From positions 96,233 to 160,232 of the forward strand of contig JAKIZT010000001.1 of the NCBI GenBank assembly GCA_022707885.1: a DNA stretch of 64,000 nt, in the 5' to 3' direction. The position numbers and the translations under genes were made by a program. Shown one piece after another: positions 8,788 to 18,276 of this stretch. The notes beneath the pieces are model-generated. The model made no database searches. It saw nothing but the letters and a program-made list of their open reading frames with translations, and was not told the origin of the DNA. Source of the stretch: Caldisericales bacterium (GTDB taxonomy: Bacteria > Caldisericota > Caldisericia > JAAYUI01). Within the stretch, counting starts at the first letter, position 1, and each line of letters opens with the position of its first letter.

Positions 8788-11700
8788 TTCTTTCTCCAAA
8801 ATGTTTAGAGAAGTAGATAAAGTCTTTTTCGTCGATGACTTTGTCCCTGTTAATGTCGCACAGCTTGTTGTAGTCTGGATCTCCTTCTTTCTTACCAAAC
8901 TGCTGACCGAAAATAACAAGGTCTTTGTCATCTACCACCCAGTCTACGTTGAAATCACCGATCAAAAGGTATCGCTCGGTTATCAGCACCTCGACTGGCA
9001 ACGGTCTTACGAATCTAATATTTTTAATCTCATTGTCAAGTATTTCTACAAAAGAAGTATCAAACTCCGTTCCACCAACCCTGTTGCAAGTAAAATCAAT
9101 CTCCATGAGGTCACCTGTTCCATCCAATGTTAAACCAGCATAAGATGGCGAGATCTCCACGGTCATTTTCCCATCCTGATTGTCCTCGATTGAGATCATT
9201 ATACTTGTTGAATCTTCGGTCATTGAACCTCTTCTGTATTGACCAGTATATGTAACCATTTTTGCATCATAGAGCAGAGAGAACCTTATGACCTTGTTTT
9301 GGCTCGACCTTGCAAGGGACATTTTCACTGTGAGTGTTTTATTCAACGCACCAAACTCTGGGTTAACACTAAGATTTAGTTCAGGAAGTGGCAATTTGTC
9401 CGAGCCAATCACCTCCACCCAGGCTTGGGCATCCCTTGGCACCGAGCTTTCAACAAGCTTATTTTGCATACTGCCAACGATAGCTTCATAATACATAAAA
9501 CTCCCCAAGCCATTTGGCCCATTTGGCAAGAATAATTCTCCATCAATATCTTTTCCATCCCATTCAAATTCATAATCACCTGGAATGAGATAATTGCCTT
9601 CATAAATATCTCTCCACCTATCCAGGATCTTATCTAGAACAGATATCCTCGTCATATAGGCAAAATTGTCATATTGATTGCCCCAGAAGAATGATTTTGA
9701 GCCAGCCCCAACATGGAACTTGACTGTTCCAGGTTTTTCACCCTGGGCAACATCAATCTTGTCGTTCTGCACGAGAAGGTTTGAAAACGATTTAAGAGAG
9801 TTATAAATCTCTATTTCGCCAAACAAAGCCATGAACGGGACGTGGATCTGGGTTGAATTGTCGATGGTGATTTCAATTGAGCCCTCAACAACTCTATTCT
9901 TTGGAACCTTCTGTTTGTCCAGAGTTATTTTAAGATCAAGTGAGGCCGTTGCATCCCTTGGTGAGGATTGTGGTGGCGGAGATACTACTTCGTCTGATTG
10001 GGTAATTGATATGCCAACACCTTCGACATCCCCGACAAAGGTCACTTTGGAAGTGAATTTTACTGTCGCCCTCTTCAGATCAACATTGACAAGATTTATC
10101 TTTACTCCATCCTTGTAGTTACCACCATGGAAGGTAAATGCTGGAGGATCCGTTATTACTGGCGTTGTACAAGCATCATAAACATTGGCAAGCCCTGATC
10201 CCTGGATTACCAACGGATAGGGATCACCATTGAGTGGATTGATTTGAAACTTGGCCGTATTCATAAGTGAGGCTTTGATTTGCCATGGCAGCCAGTCAGG
10301 ATGATAGCTCTTTACAAGTGCTGACATGCCAGTCACAAATGGTGCTGCCATCGATGTTCCAGAATATGAGTCCCAAGCATCCTTCGGGTTCTTCTCATCA
10401 TAAACTGTTGAAAAAATCCACATTCCAGGCGCAGAAACTTCTGGTTTGAATTTCAGGCCCCTTGGTCCAAGGTACGGACCAGTCGAGGAAAAATCTCCAG
10501 GGTAGGATATTCTCTTGAAATGTATTTTCTGCCCTTCTTTTACTGCATCCAGAAGTATTTTTGCATCTCTTCTGTTCAGGGTATAGATGGGCACCGGGAA
10601 AGTCATTGCATCTTCGAAACTTTCAAAATAGGAGAGGGTAAATGGTGTTCCATCAAAACCATCGGACCAGAAAATGAAAGCTTTGCATTTGAGTGTTTTT
10701 AGTTTTCTAATAAAGCTTTGAGTTTCCAATCTGTGCCAGCTTCTAACATTGTCTTTATATTGAATGAGCAAAACCTTGCCAGCACAATCAGGAATTTTGT
10801 TGGCATCAGTGCCACCATCAACAACCTCATAAAGGGCATCATCAGGGTTTATGGATGGAAGGCCCCATATATGGTTGTTCGCCAACATCTTTTTTGTTTC
10901 ACCAGTTTTTGTCATTACCTCTATGAGGCATTTGCCACGCTCATCAGTTGCCGCAACACAGAGTGCTTCCTCTGTTACTGCCGGAACACCTATTGGTAAT
11001 GGCAACCTGTCTGAACGATAGCCATCATTTCCAGCCGCGACTACAACAAGCATTCCAGCTTTTGTGGCATTTTTTATGGCTTCATCTTCAACAGCATTCT
11101 CACCGCCATAATAAAGTGCTCTTCCAAGCGACATATTGGCAACAGCACATTTATCTTTTGCAGCCATCTCAAGCGCCGCAGCCACATTGTCCGGTCTTGC
11201 TCGGCCCTCATCGACGGTAAAAACCTTGTATGCACCAAAAGTAGCTTCCGGAGCGACACCGGTTATTGGAGTATCAAGATACTTGCCATTGGCACCAATT
11301 ATTCCAGCACAGTGTGAGCCATGTCCCATAAAATCAAGTGGGTCAGAATCTTTATCGGCAAAATCATACCCAAATTTGACCCTTCTGCCCCAACCATCAC
11401 CAAGAGCAAGATGTTTATAGTTGATTCCACTATCAATAACACCGACTCTTATGCCAGCACCTGTTGCTTTTTTACCATCAGGCGTTCCTATCTGCCTCAG
11501 TTTTGTTACACCAAGGTATGGAAGGTGCTTGTTGATCTGCATTTCATATCTGAATGTTGCATCAACAATTTTTTTCACCGAAGGCAGTTTGGCAAGGTCA
11601 ATCAATTTACTCGCATCTACTTCACAAGAAAAACCATTAATCACGGTATTAAAAACCCATCTTTTTGTGAGATCAGGTGAAATAGACTTGCATCGCAGAT

Positions 11701-11956
11701 AAACGCTCTCTACGGAATTGTTTATACAAGACTCAATCGTTCCCTGGAAGAATTTGTTGGAATAAGAAAGGTTACCAACATAATCGACAACAGTCTTGTC
11801 ACCAGTGATTATTATGACATTAACGGTGCCTGTTTTTCCAATTAGAGCTTTGTCTATTTTTGCATACCCATAATCCTGGGCTGCAAAAGAGGGACCGCAA
11901 AAAAGAAACATGGAAAAAATGATAAGACCTACAACAATGTTTTTGAGTATTTTCAT
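8771..11956 (-). CDS. Exported subtilisin-like serine protease (S8) with cohesin-like and dockerin domains
   Basis: A secreted peptidase of 1061 residues starting at an ATG preceded by GGAGGGG. Signal peptide: about residues 1-25. An inhibitor-like propeptide region precedes the S8 catalytic domain. The catalytic triad is visible as Asp175 (VGVIDSGINY), His212 (GHGSHCAG) and Ser535 (GTSMAAPFVTG), with oxyanion Asn310 (AAGND). A protease-associated (PA) insertion lies between the Asn and the Ser. After the protease come beta-rich domains, a cohesin-like domain near residue 870 (LNLSVNPEFGALNKTLTVKM) and a dockerin of two calcium loops at the end (GDFNVDWVVDDKDL and CDINRDKVIDEKDF). It is the third of three such proteases on this strand. 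Active peptidase function is likely; the dockerin suggests docking to a cohesin partner at the surface. Confidence 0.93.
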   Translation of the reverse strand: MKILKNIVVGLIIFSMFLFCGPSFAAQDYGYAKIDKALIGKTGTVNVIIITGDKTVVDYVGNLSYSNKFFQGTIESCINNSVESVYLRCKSISPDLTKRWVFNTVINGFSCEVDASKLIDLAKLPSVKKIVDATFRYEMQINKHLPYLGVTKLRQIGTPDGKKATGAGIRVGVIDSGINYKHLALGDGWGRRVKFGYDFADKDSDPLDFMGHGSHCAGIIGANGKYLDTPITGVAPEATFGAYKVFTVDEGRARPDNVAAALEMAAKDKCAVANMSLGRALYYGGENAVEDEAIKNATKAGMLVVVAAGNDGYRSDRLPLPIGVPAVTEEALCVAATDERGKCLIEVMTKTGETKKMLANNHIWGLPSINPDDALYEVVDGGTDANKIPDCAGKVLLIQYKDNVRSWHRLETQSFIRKLKTLKCKAFIFWSDGFDGTPFTLSYFESFEDAMTFPVPIYTLNRRDAKILLDAVKEGQKIHFKRISYPGDFSSTGPYLGPRGLKFKPEVSAPGMWIFSTVYDEKNPKDAWDSYSGTSMAAPFVTGMSALVKSYHPDWLPWQIKASLMNTAKFQINPLNGDPYPLVIQGSGLANVYDACTTPVITDPPAFTFHGGNYKDGVKINLVNVDLKRATVKFTSKVTFVGDVEGVGISITQSDEVVSPPPQSSPRDATASLDLKITLDKQKVPKNRVVEGSIEITIDNSTQIHVPFMALFGEIEIYNSLKSFSNLLVQNDKIDVAQGEKPGTVKFHVGAGSKSFFWGNQYDNFAYMTRISVLDKILDRWRDIYEGNYLIPGDYEFEWDGKDIDGELFLPNGPNGLGSFMYYEAIVGSMQNKLVESSVPRDAQAWVEVIGSDKLPLPELNLSVNPEFGALNKTLTVKMSLARSSQNKVIRFSLLYDAKMVTYTGQYRRGSMTEDSTSIMISIEDNQDGKMTVEISPSYAGLTLDGTGDLMEIDFTCNRVGGTEFDTSFVEILDNEIKNIRFVRPLPVEVLITERYLLIGDFNVDWVVDDKDLVIFGQQFGKKEGDPDYNKLCDINRDKVIDEKDFIYFSKHFGERSEKPK

Positions 11957-11973
11957 ATCCCCTCCATGTCTAC

Positions 11974-12003
11974 AAAAAAAGGGAGGCCAAAAGGCCTCCC
12001 TTT
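11974..12003 (-). terminator. Intrinsic terminator after the NHL/cohesin/stalk gene
   Basis: An 11-bp stem (AAAGGGAGGCC with GGCCTCCCTTT), a four-base loop and a seven-T run on the minus strand, starting just after the stop at 12014. The next protease gene starts 18 bases further on, so some readthrough or a promoter inside the upstream gene must serve it. Confidence 0.93.
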
Positions 12004-12013
12004 CAAAAATTCA

Positions 12014-15000
12014 TCAGGGCTTCGGGTGAGTGATTGTTATCTGCTTGTTTGAAGCCTCATACTTTACATCAGCACCAAGTCCAGATGAGATGGCACGTAG
12101 CGGTACAAGTGTCCTTCCACCAATTATCTTTGGCGCCTTACCAAAATCTAGTGGCGAGCCATTGAGTCTTCCCATGGTTTTGTCAATCCAGGCCTCAAGG
12201 ACTGTTTGTGCACCAGAGCATGGGTCAGTATATGTGTATGTTGCTTTCTTTTCTTTAGCGTCCCAGTCAACAACACAACTTAGAGCATTTCCAAGGTCAC
12301 GCATTGGAACATATGTTGAACCACCGATAAGCTGTGGAGCAGCATTAAGGTTCATGTTGGAACCATTAACCATGTAGACAAGCTTTCCAACCCACATAAC
12401 AACGACATTTCTTGTTGCCTGATTGATTGTAAAGGTATAGTCTTTTGAATTGCCAGCTGGATCGGTTGCGGTGATTGTGAAGTTGTTGGCACCCTTTTTC
12501 AAGTTCACTGTAAACTTGAAGCTTCCATCCGCACCAACTTTTATATCCTGGCTTCCATTAACAGTCTTGAGTACGAGTTTCGCATCTTTTTCAGTGGTCC
12601 CGGAACCGGCAAATGAAGCATCCCAAGAACACTTTGGAATATTGACATTTACTGGTGGTGGCGTGCTGTCTTTTGGCAATACTTTAACTTTGGCATTTGT
12701 GACTGAAACCTGGATATTGTTAAGATCTGGGTCCTTAACTAACACCTCTGATACTTCGAGCTTTGTGTCGCCCTCTTTAACACCAATAAAACGGAACTTT
12801 ATAAGTACGCCTTCACCATTCATTCCAGCAACCGCTGATGTTCTTGTTGGGCCACCAATTTTTACTGTACCCTTCGGCTCATCCTTGTAGATGAAGAGGT
12901 TTTTGTTTCCATCAGAGGAGAGGAAATTCCCCTGTTCACACTTGTCAAGCTGGAGATACTGCGGGTCATATTTGAGTGTCATACCAACACCATAGACATT
13001 TGATGCATACCTGATGCTGACATTGATGTCTGATGATCCGCCTGATGGAATCTTCACATCTGATGGCTGGAAATAAATCTCACCATCTGACGGGATGTTT
13101 TGTGGAGCTGGTGGCTGTGGTGGAAGCGGTGGTTCTGGACCAGTTTCACCGATTCCTGGCGGTGTGTAACCATTGATGTTGAGCCTGTAAACTACATTGT
13201 GGAAATTATCCGTGAGATAAACCTTCTGGTCCTTGCCCCAGCACATTCCCTGCGGAACATAGAACATGCGAGGAGAGGTGTATGTGGCCGTGAAATCAGA
13301 ACCTTCTTTGCGCTCGAAGATCTGAATTCTTCCATTTTCACCATCAGAAACGATTACTGCTCCATTATTTGCGAAAAGAACTCCATGGGGATAATAGAGT
13401 TGTCCTGGTTTTCTTCCCTGACCACCCATACTGGCGATGTCTCTGCCTTTTTTGTCAATGACAACTATCTGTCCATCGGTTGCACAGGCCATATTGCGGA
13501 ATGGGTCGACCGAGACATTGCTTGGTGAAGTATTGACGCCAAGTTCATCTCTTTTTCTTCCCTTGCTTGTAAATATAATCACTGACTGTCTTGCTCTGTC
13601 GGCAACATAAAGGTTGTCCATACGATCAACACACAGACCTGCTGGAGTTCCAAGATCACCTTTTCCGATTTGCTCGGATGAGTAAGAAATAGCGGTCCTT
13701 GAATTTGGGGTTATTGTTGAAAGCATTTCGGAGCCAGTTGCAATCTTTATGATGTAACCTGGAACTTCACCCCTAAAACCTTCATTGACAGAAACATAGA
13801 CATTATCGTATGAATCAACTGTTACATCAGAGAAGAGAGCTTGATTTGAAAGATTAAGATCATCGGTCGAAATCGAGTTCTGGTAGTTTCCTTTTGCGTC
13901 CCAAACAAGAATATTGCTAGCGTATTTGCCACCCTGATCAACATTGATGTTTGAAACAGCGTAAAGTGTACCATCTGAAGTCACGGCACACGAGGTGATG
14001 TTTCCACCCCTGCCCTCTTGCATCGGATTGTACGACTCTTCACCCTTTTTAGAACCTGACTTGTCAAACTTGATGAGTCTTTGCGAGCTTGGCACAATAA
14101 ACGGGTTGTCAATAGAGACTCCAGACCCTGGATTGATTGAACCATAAACATGGAGGTAAACACTGTCTCCTCCAACTGCAATACCATCAAGATATTCATC
14201 ATTGGAAGCAACACTCTGGAACCTTGACTTCTCTTTTCCGTCCTTGTCAAAAATCTTCACTGCGTTTGAACCATCTGCACGATCAAGGAGATAGAATGTC
14301 CCGTCTGAACCAACTTCAAAAGCACCCAGCTTTTTAAAAATGGGATTTTTTTCGTCGGTTGATTTAACAACTGCTTTTACAAAGTCACCGGATGGCTTGA
14401 ATTGATAAATGGTCCCACTTTTCATTTCTGCAACAAAGATTTCCCCATTTGGTCCAATTCTGATCGGTCCAGGAGAATCAAGGGCAACAGTCTCACTTCC
14501 AACATTCATTAAGTTTTTAAATTTGAAGGAAGAATCAAACTTTTGTATTCTGGCTGTGTTGCCATCGGAAACATAAATATTTCCATCGCTATCAACTGCT
14601 ATTCCACCTGGTGCAATAAACTGCCCGTTCTCCTGGCCTTCAGAGCCAAAAGCGCCAATAAATTTGCCATATTTGTCCCATTTTGAAACCTGGCAATTAT
14701 ACATGTCTACAAAATAAAGGTTGCCATCCCCATCTTCGGCACAATCCACTGGATACTGAAACTTACCATCGCCAAAACCAAGGGATCCAAAAACACTCTT
14801 GTGGGAGAGATCCGAGCCAAGCACATGAACTCTTCCATAGGCGGTATCGGCAACTATCAAATTGCCATCACTTGTTACCTTCATCGCACACATCGGATAA
14901 TAGTAACCAACCATATAGTCAGACTCTACTGTATTCGGGCCTGAAAGGTTGAATGAGCCGATGTAAGAATCAGGCATTACACCATAAACTTGCTCCACTG

Positions 15001-15097
15001 TAATCTTCACATCGGAGGCGACGGTGTTTCGAGCCATGATGACTGGCAAACCTGCCAGCACGGCAACTGCGACAATCAATGCAAGCGCTTTTTTCAT
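12014..15097 (-). CDS. Exported NHL beta-propeller protein with cohesin-like, Ig-like and stalk domains
   Basis: A secreted protein of 1027 residues with a signal peptide (MKKALALIVAVAVLAGLPVI...). NHL-type blades fill about residues 50-640: repeated units such as PGGIAVDSDGNIYVSDGNTA and PAGLCVDRMDNLYVADRARQ. A proline-rich linker (PEPPLPPQPPAPQ) leads to a cohesin-like domain (about 675-815, beginning EIYFQPSDVKIPSGGSSDIN), an Ig-like domain (about 825-900) and two stalk repeats with VPMRDLGNALSCVV and VPLRAISSGLGADV. It carries a cohesin but no dockerin, making it the plausible scaffold for the dockerin-bearing proteases on either side. It starts 16 bases after the upstream protease stop, so it is co-transcribed; only a weak GAAAGGG ribosome site is present. 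Confidence 0.9.
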   Translation of the reverse strand: MKKALALIVAVAVLAGLPVIMARNTVASDVKITVEQVYGVMPDSYIGSFNLSGPNTVESDYMVGYYYPMCAMKVTSDGNLIVADTAYGRVHVLGSDLSHKSVFGSLGFGDGKFQYPVDCAEDGDGNLYFVDMYNCQVSKWDKYGKFIGAFGSEGQENGQFIAPGGIAVDSDGNIYVSDGNTARIQKFDSSFKFKNLMNVGSETVALDSPGPIRIGPNGEIFVAEMKSGTIYQFKPSGDFVKAVVKSTDEKNPIFKKLGAFEVGSDGTFYLLDRADGSNAVKIFDKDGKEKSRFQSVASNDEYLDGIAVGGDSVYLHVYGSINPGSGVSIDNPFIVPSSQRLIKFDKSGSKKGEESYNPMQEGRGGNITSCAVTSDGTLYAVSNINVDQGGKYASNILVWDAKGNYQNSISTDDLNLSNQALFSDVTVDSYDNVYVSVNEGFRGEVPGYIIKIATGSEMLSTITPNSRTAISYSSEQIGKGDLGTPAGLCVDRMDNLYVADRARQSVIIFTSKGRKRDELGVNTSPSNVSVDPFRNMACATDGQIVVIDKKGRDIASMGGQGRKPGQLYYPHGVLFANNGAVIVSDGENGRIQIFERKEGSDFTATYTSPRMFYVPQGMCWGKDQKVYLTDNFHNVVYRLNINGYTPPGIGETGPEPPLPPQPPAPQNIPSDGEIYFQPSDVKIPSGGSSDINVSIRYASNVYGVGMTLKYDPQYLQLDKCEQGNFLSSDGNKNLFIYKDEPKGTVKIGGPTRTSAVAGMNGEGVLIKFRFIGVKEGDTKLEVSEVLVKDPDLNNIQVSVTNAKVKVLPKDSTPPPVNVNIPKCSWDASFAGSGTTEKDAKLVLKTVNGSQDIKVGADGSFKFTVNLKKGANNFTITATDPAGNSKDYTFTINQATRNVVVMWVGKLVYMVNGSNMNLNAAPQLIGGSTYVPMRDLGNALSCVVDWDAKEKKATYTYTDPCSGAQTVLEAWIDKTMGRLNGSPLDFGKAPKIIGGRTLVPLRAISSGLGADVKYEASNKQITITHPKP

Positions 15098-15113
15098 TTA
15101 GACTGCCCTTTCT

Positions 15114-18100
15114 TCACTCACTTTTGCCAAGATTATTAAGCAATACTTTCAAATCTTCGAAGTCAATAATACCATCCGAGTTGAAATCAGCAAGAGGGTT
15201 GTAGTGTAGTTCATCCCTCTTTGTGCCATACGATTGCGCGAAAATAAAATAGTCTTCCATATCTACAATTCCATCGAAATTGAGGTCGCCAAGTAGTGGT
15301 TCGACATCGGTAACTTCGAGTTCCAGCGGGAAACCCATGTGTGGGATCAACCTTCCTCTTGGATCATATGGACTAAGATCATCAAATTTAATTGTTGGGG
15401 CAGACGGGTTGGGGAAGATGGCCAAGAACTTCAGAATGATACCATGTCCGCTAATGCCAGTTTGATTTGCTCTCTTGGAAATAACTTTGATTTTACCATT
15501 GATATCATCAAGATAAACATCGGATTCAACCGGCGAGCCATCTGACTGGAGGAATCTCCCAGGCCAAACCTGGAGTATTTTAACCTCATCCGGATTGTAG
15601 GCTACATTGAAATTAAGCGATGAAATATCCTTTGCAAATGTCACATAGCAATCCACAAGAACCTTCTGGTTGGCAGAAGGTGTATGCGGTTGTGCAACCA
15701 TAAAGAACCTCGGTGGACTTTGCACTTTGCTTCCATTTATTCTTATAGTGTCTTTTGCGATCTGCGATGAATTCTTGGTTTTCAATTTGGCGCTTCCTGG
15801 CTCCAAGACCGTTTCGCTAATAACAATCTTGAGACCATAAGAACCGTCAGGTATTGAATGTACACCCTCGGCATCTTCACCAAACCAGTCAAATTTGTAG
15901 TAACCATACTGGGTGTTCTCAAAGCGTTTTATTGTTACCCATGTATCGCCATTACCATCAATAAGGTCAAACTGGACACCAGAAATCATAGTTTCTCTTG
16001 GCTGTGGAGCTTCCTCGTCGCTCTGCATTTTATAAAAAAGAGGTTTGTATGTAAACTTATCGCCCATCGCAACACCAAACTCGATGGTTACCTTATCGCC
16101 TTTTCCATCATAATTGATGTTGTTTCCTGTAACTTTGAGTGAGGTAATATTTCTTTTCTCGCTTGCGGCATAACCTTTCCAGCAAATGACCGGAACATGC
16201 AACTTTATCTTGTCGCTTTCGAACCAAATAACGCACTCCACATTCCATGGGATTTCAGTTGCGGAATAGTCAATGGAGAAAGTGTATGTTGATTCATTTT
16301 TTGAAGGCACACTTACAGTCTCCTGACCAGTAAATTTGACATAATCATCAAGCTTATTCAGAACTTCAAATCTCACTTTGAAATTCGCATCAGTACCAAG
16401 GCCCTTGAATGTAAGTTTTATGTCCTTTGATTTGTCTTTTGTGACTATCAACCCTCCCGGTGAAATAACACATGGGGTAGATGCTGCCATTTTGGCATTT
16501 ATCTGTCCAGCACCTTGCAACAGAAAACTGGAATATTCACCAGTTGTTGGATTGATAAGAAGTTTCGATGTGTTCATAAGAGCAAGTCTTGTATCGGATG
16601 GTGTCCAATCAGGATTGGCCTGTTTTATCAATGCAACGGCTCCAGACACAATACCAGCACTTGCAGAAGTACCAGAGAAATTCTGTGTATATTTCGAGGT
16701 GTTTCCATCAGCTGAACTTGTCGAGAGAGGAGCAGGCACTCCAATCCCAGGGGCGCAGACATCCGGTTTGAACGTCAGGTCCGATGTTGGACCAATAGCC
16801 GTCATTCTTGCCACTGTATCGGCATTTTCTTCTGTTACAGAGGCCCTGACTTCCTGGCTCGAGACAAGCTTTTGAAGGAAGAGCCCGTCAGAATTTCCTA
16901 TAAAACATGATGGGACAATTTCTTCGTTTCTTATTGGTTCTCCAGTTATCGAGTTGAAACCAACAAACATCTGGAAAACTTCTCCAAGGCTATGATTCCA
17001 GATAATTGCACCAACAGCACCTCTCTTTTTTGCGTTGAGTAATTTCTGGAAGAATGGGATTGCTTCTCCAATCTCCGGCCCTCTTTTTATAAGAACATAT
17101 TTGCCAAGAACATTGGTTTTTGAAAATTCCTCTTCGGAGCCGTATCCGCCATCAACAAGTTCGATGGATTGTGGTCCAGCAAATGGAAGGAGTGGCACAG
17201 ACATCATTCCAAAAATACTTCTGTTTGAGCCTTCAATTTTTACCCTGCAAGCTGGCCTGGTGTCTGAAGAACCAACACATATCGAATCAAGGGCCAGGGA
17301 TGGCCCACCAACCGTTCCACCTTCAACGCCATCACAATAAACTCCAAAATCACCGGCTGATCCAACAACTGAAATACCAGCATTTGTTGCCTGTTCTGCT
17401 GCAAGAGCAGAGGCTGAAAGTTCGGAGGAGCTGCCGCCTGGTCTTGCCAGAGAGATATTGATTACCTTGCATCCATCTTTTACGGCTGCCTGGATTGCCG
17501 CAATAACAACATCTTCCATTACATCTGGGTTTTTGTTTGAGAGAACCTTGTAAGACATCAATTTTGCGCCTTGAGCAATACCCGGTGCTTTTGTGTTGTC
17601 TGCAGCGATAATTCCTGCTACTAAAGTTCCATGTCCCATTACTTCATCATCAAGCGGCGGAGCTTTTGGCTCCACAAAATTGGATCCACCTATCACCTTT
17701 GCACCAGGTCCATACATTCCATTTCCAAGGTCCTGGTGTCTATAATCTATTCCAGAATCGATCACACCGACAAGAATGTCTTTGCCATTGACAAAATTAC
17801 CGCTTTGATCTTTAACTTCATAAAGCGGTGAAGCCCCAACTGTTTCAGCAATAGTCCTGACTGCTGCTGGCGCTAGACTATTAATTTTCGTAATCGACTT
17901 AACAAATGACAAATTCTTTACTACTTCAACATCCTGCTTATCAAGCTCGACAGACATTCCATTTAAAAGGTAATCAAAATCAAACCTGAACGAAGCCGAG
18001 TGGCAATTTTTTCTGATAGCATCTTTCGCACTGGCAAGCAAAGTTTTTGACACGAGCATTGAATGGATAGGCGAAAAACCCATACTTTCCATTCTACAAG

Positions 18101-18215
18101 CCGATTCACCATTAATGGTAACCAGATAGACGTCAGAAGCCGACAAGACCCGGCTGGCCGGAAAAAGACCTGCCGAGAGAACAAAAATCAAAGCCCAAAC
18201 CAGGTATCTTCTCAT
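15114..18215 (-). CDS. Exported subtilisin-like protease (S8) with cohesin-like and dockerin domains; altered oxyanion residue
   Basis: 1033 residues; ATG at 18215 with AAGGAGC upstream and a signal peptide ending near RVLSAS. The triad is present as Asp153 (VIDSGIDYRH), His195 (GHGTLVAG) and Ser517 (GTSAS). Two departures from the family are visible. The oxyanion-hole Asn is Asp289 (GSAGDFG instead of AAGNxG), and the usual MAAP after the catalytic Ser is SASAG, with no proline. A PA domain sits inside the catalytic domain. At the C terminus there is a cohesin-like domain (PRFFMVAQPHTPSANQKV onwards) and a two-loop dockerin (GDLNFDGIVDMEDY and ADFNSDGIIDFEDL). The enzyme may be slow or specialised; loss of activity is possible but not shown. 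Confidence 0.92.
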   Translation of the reverse strand: MRRYLVWALIFVLSAGLFPASRVLSASDVYLVTINGESACRMESMGFSPIHSMLVSKTLLASAKDAIRKNCHSASFRFDFDYLLNGMSVELDKQDVEVVKNLSFVKSITKINSLAPAAVRTIAETVGASPLYEVKDQSGNFVNGKDILVGVIDSGIDYRHQDLGNGMYGPGAKVIGGSNFVEPKAPPLDDEVMGHGTLVAGIIAADNTKAPGIAQGAKLMSYKVLSNKNPDVMEDVVIAAIQAAVKDGCKVINISLARPGGSSSELSASALAAEQATNAGISVVGSAGDFGVYCDGVEGGTVGGPSLALDSICVGSSDTRPACRVKIEGSNRSIFGMMSVPLLPFAGPQSIELVDGGYGSEEEFSKTNVLGKYVLIKRGPEIGEAIPFFQKLLNAKKRGAVGAIIWNHSLGEVFQMFVGFNSITGEPIRNEEIVPSCFIGNSDGLFLQKLVSSQEVRASVTEENADTVARMTAIGPTSDLTFKPDVCAPGIGVPAPLSTSSADGNTSKYTQNFSGTSASAGIVSGAVALIKQANPDWTPSDTRLALMNTSKLLINPTTGEYSSFLLQGAGQINAKMAASTPCVISPGGLIVTKDKSKDIKLTFKGLGTDANFKVRFEVLNKLDDYVKFTGQETVSVPSKNESTYTFSIDYSATEIPWNVECVIWFESDKIKLHVPVICWKGYAASEKRNITSLKVTGNNINYDGKGDKVTIEFGVAMGDKFTYKPLFYKMQSDEEAPQPRETMISGVQFDLIDGNGDTWVTIKRFENTQYGYYKFDWFGEDAEGVHSIPDGSYGLKIVISETVLEPGSAKLKTKNSSQIAKDTIRINGSKVQSPPRFFMVAQPHTPSANQKVLVDCYVTFAKDISSLNFNVAYNPDEVKILQVWPGRFLQSDGSPVESDVYLDDINGKIKVISKRANQTGISGHGIILKFLAIFPNPSAPTIKFDDLSPYDPRGRLIPHMGFPLELEVTDVEPLLGDLNFDGIVDMEDYFIFAQSYGTKRDELHYNPLADFNSDGIIDFEDLKVLLNNLGKSE

Positions 18216-18246
18216 TGAAGCTCCTTAAATCTAGTATCGCGTAAGA

Positions 18247-18252
18247 ATTATA
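18247..18252 (-). promoter_or_regulatory. Candidate -10 element for the second subtilase gene
   Basis: TATAAT on the minus strand, about 30 bases upstream of the ATG at 18215, in the 61-base gap between two protease genes. The -35 match at 16-base spacing (TAGCAT) is poor, so this is a tentative internal promoter. Confidence 0.35.
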
Positions 18253-18276
18253 CCAAAATGAAATGCTTATGCTAGT

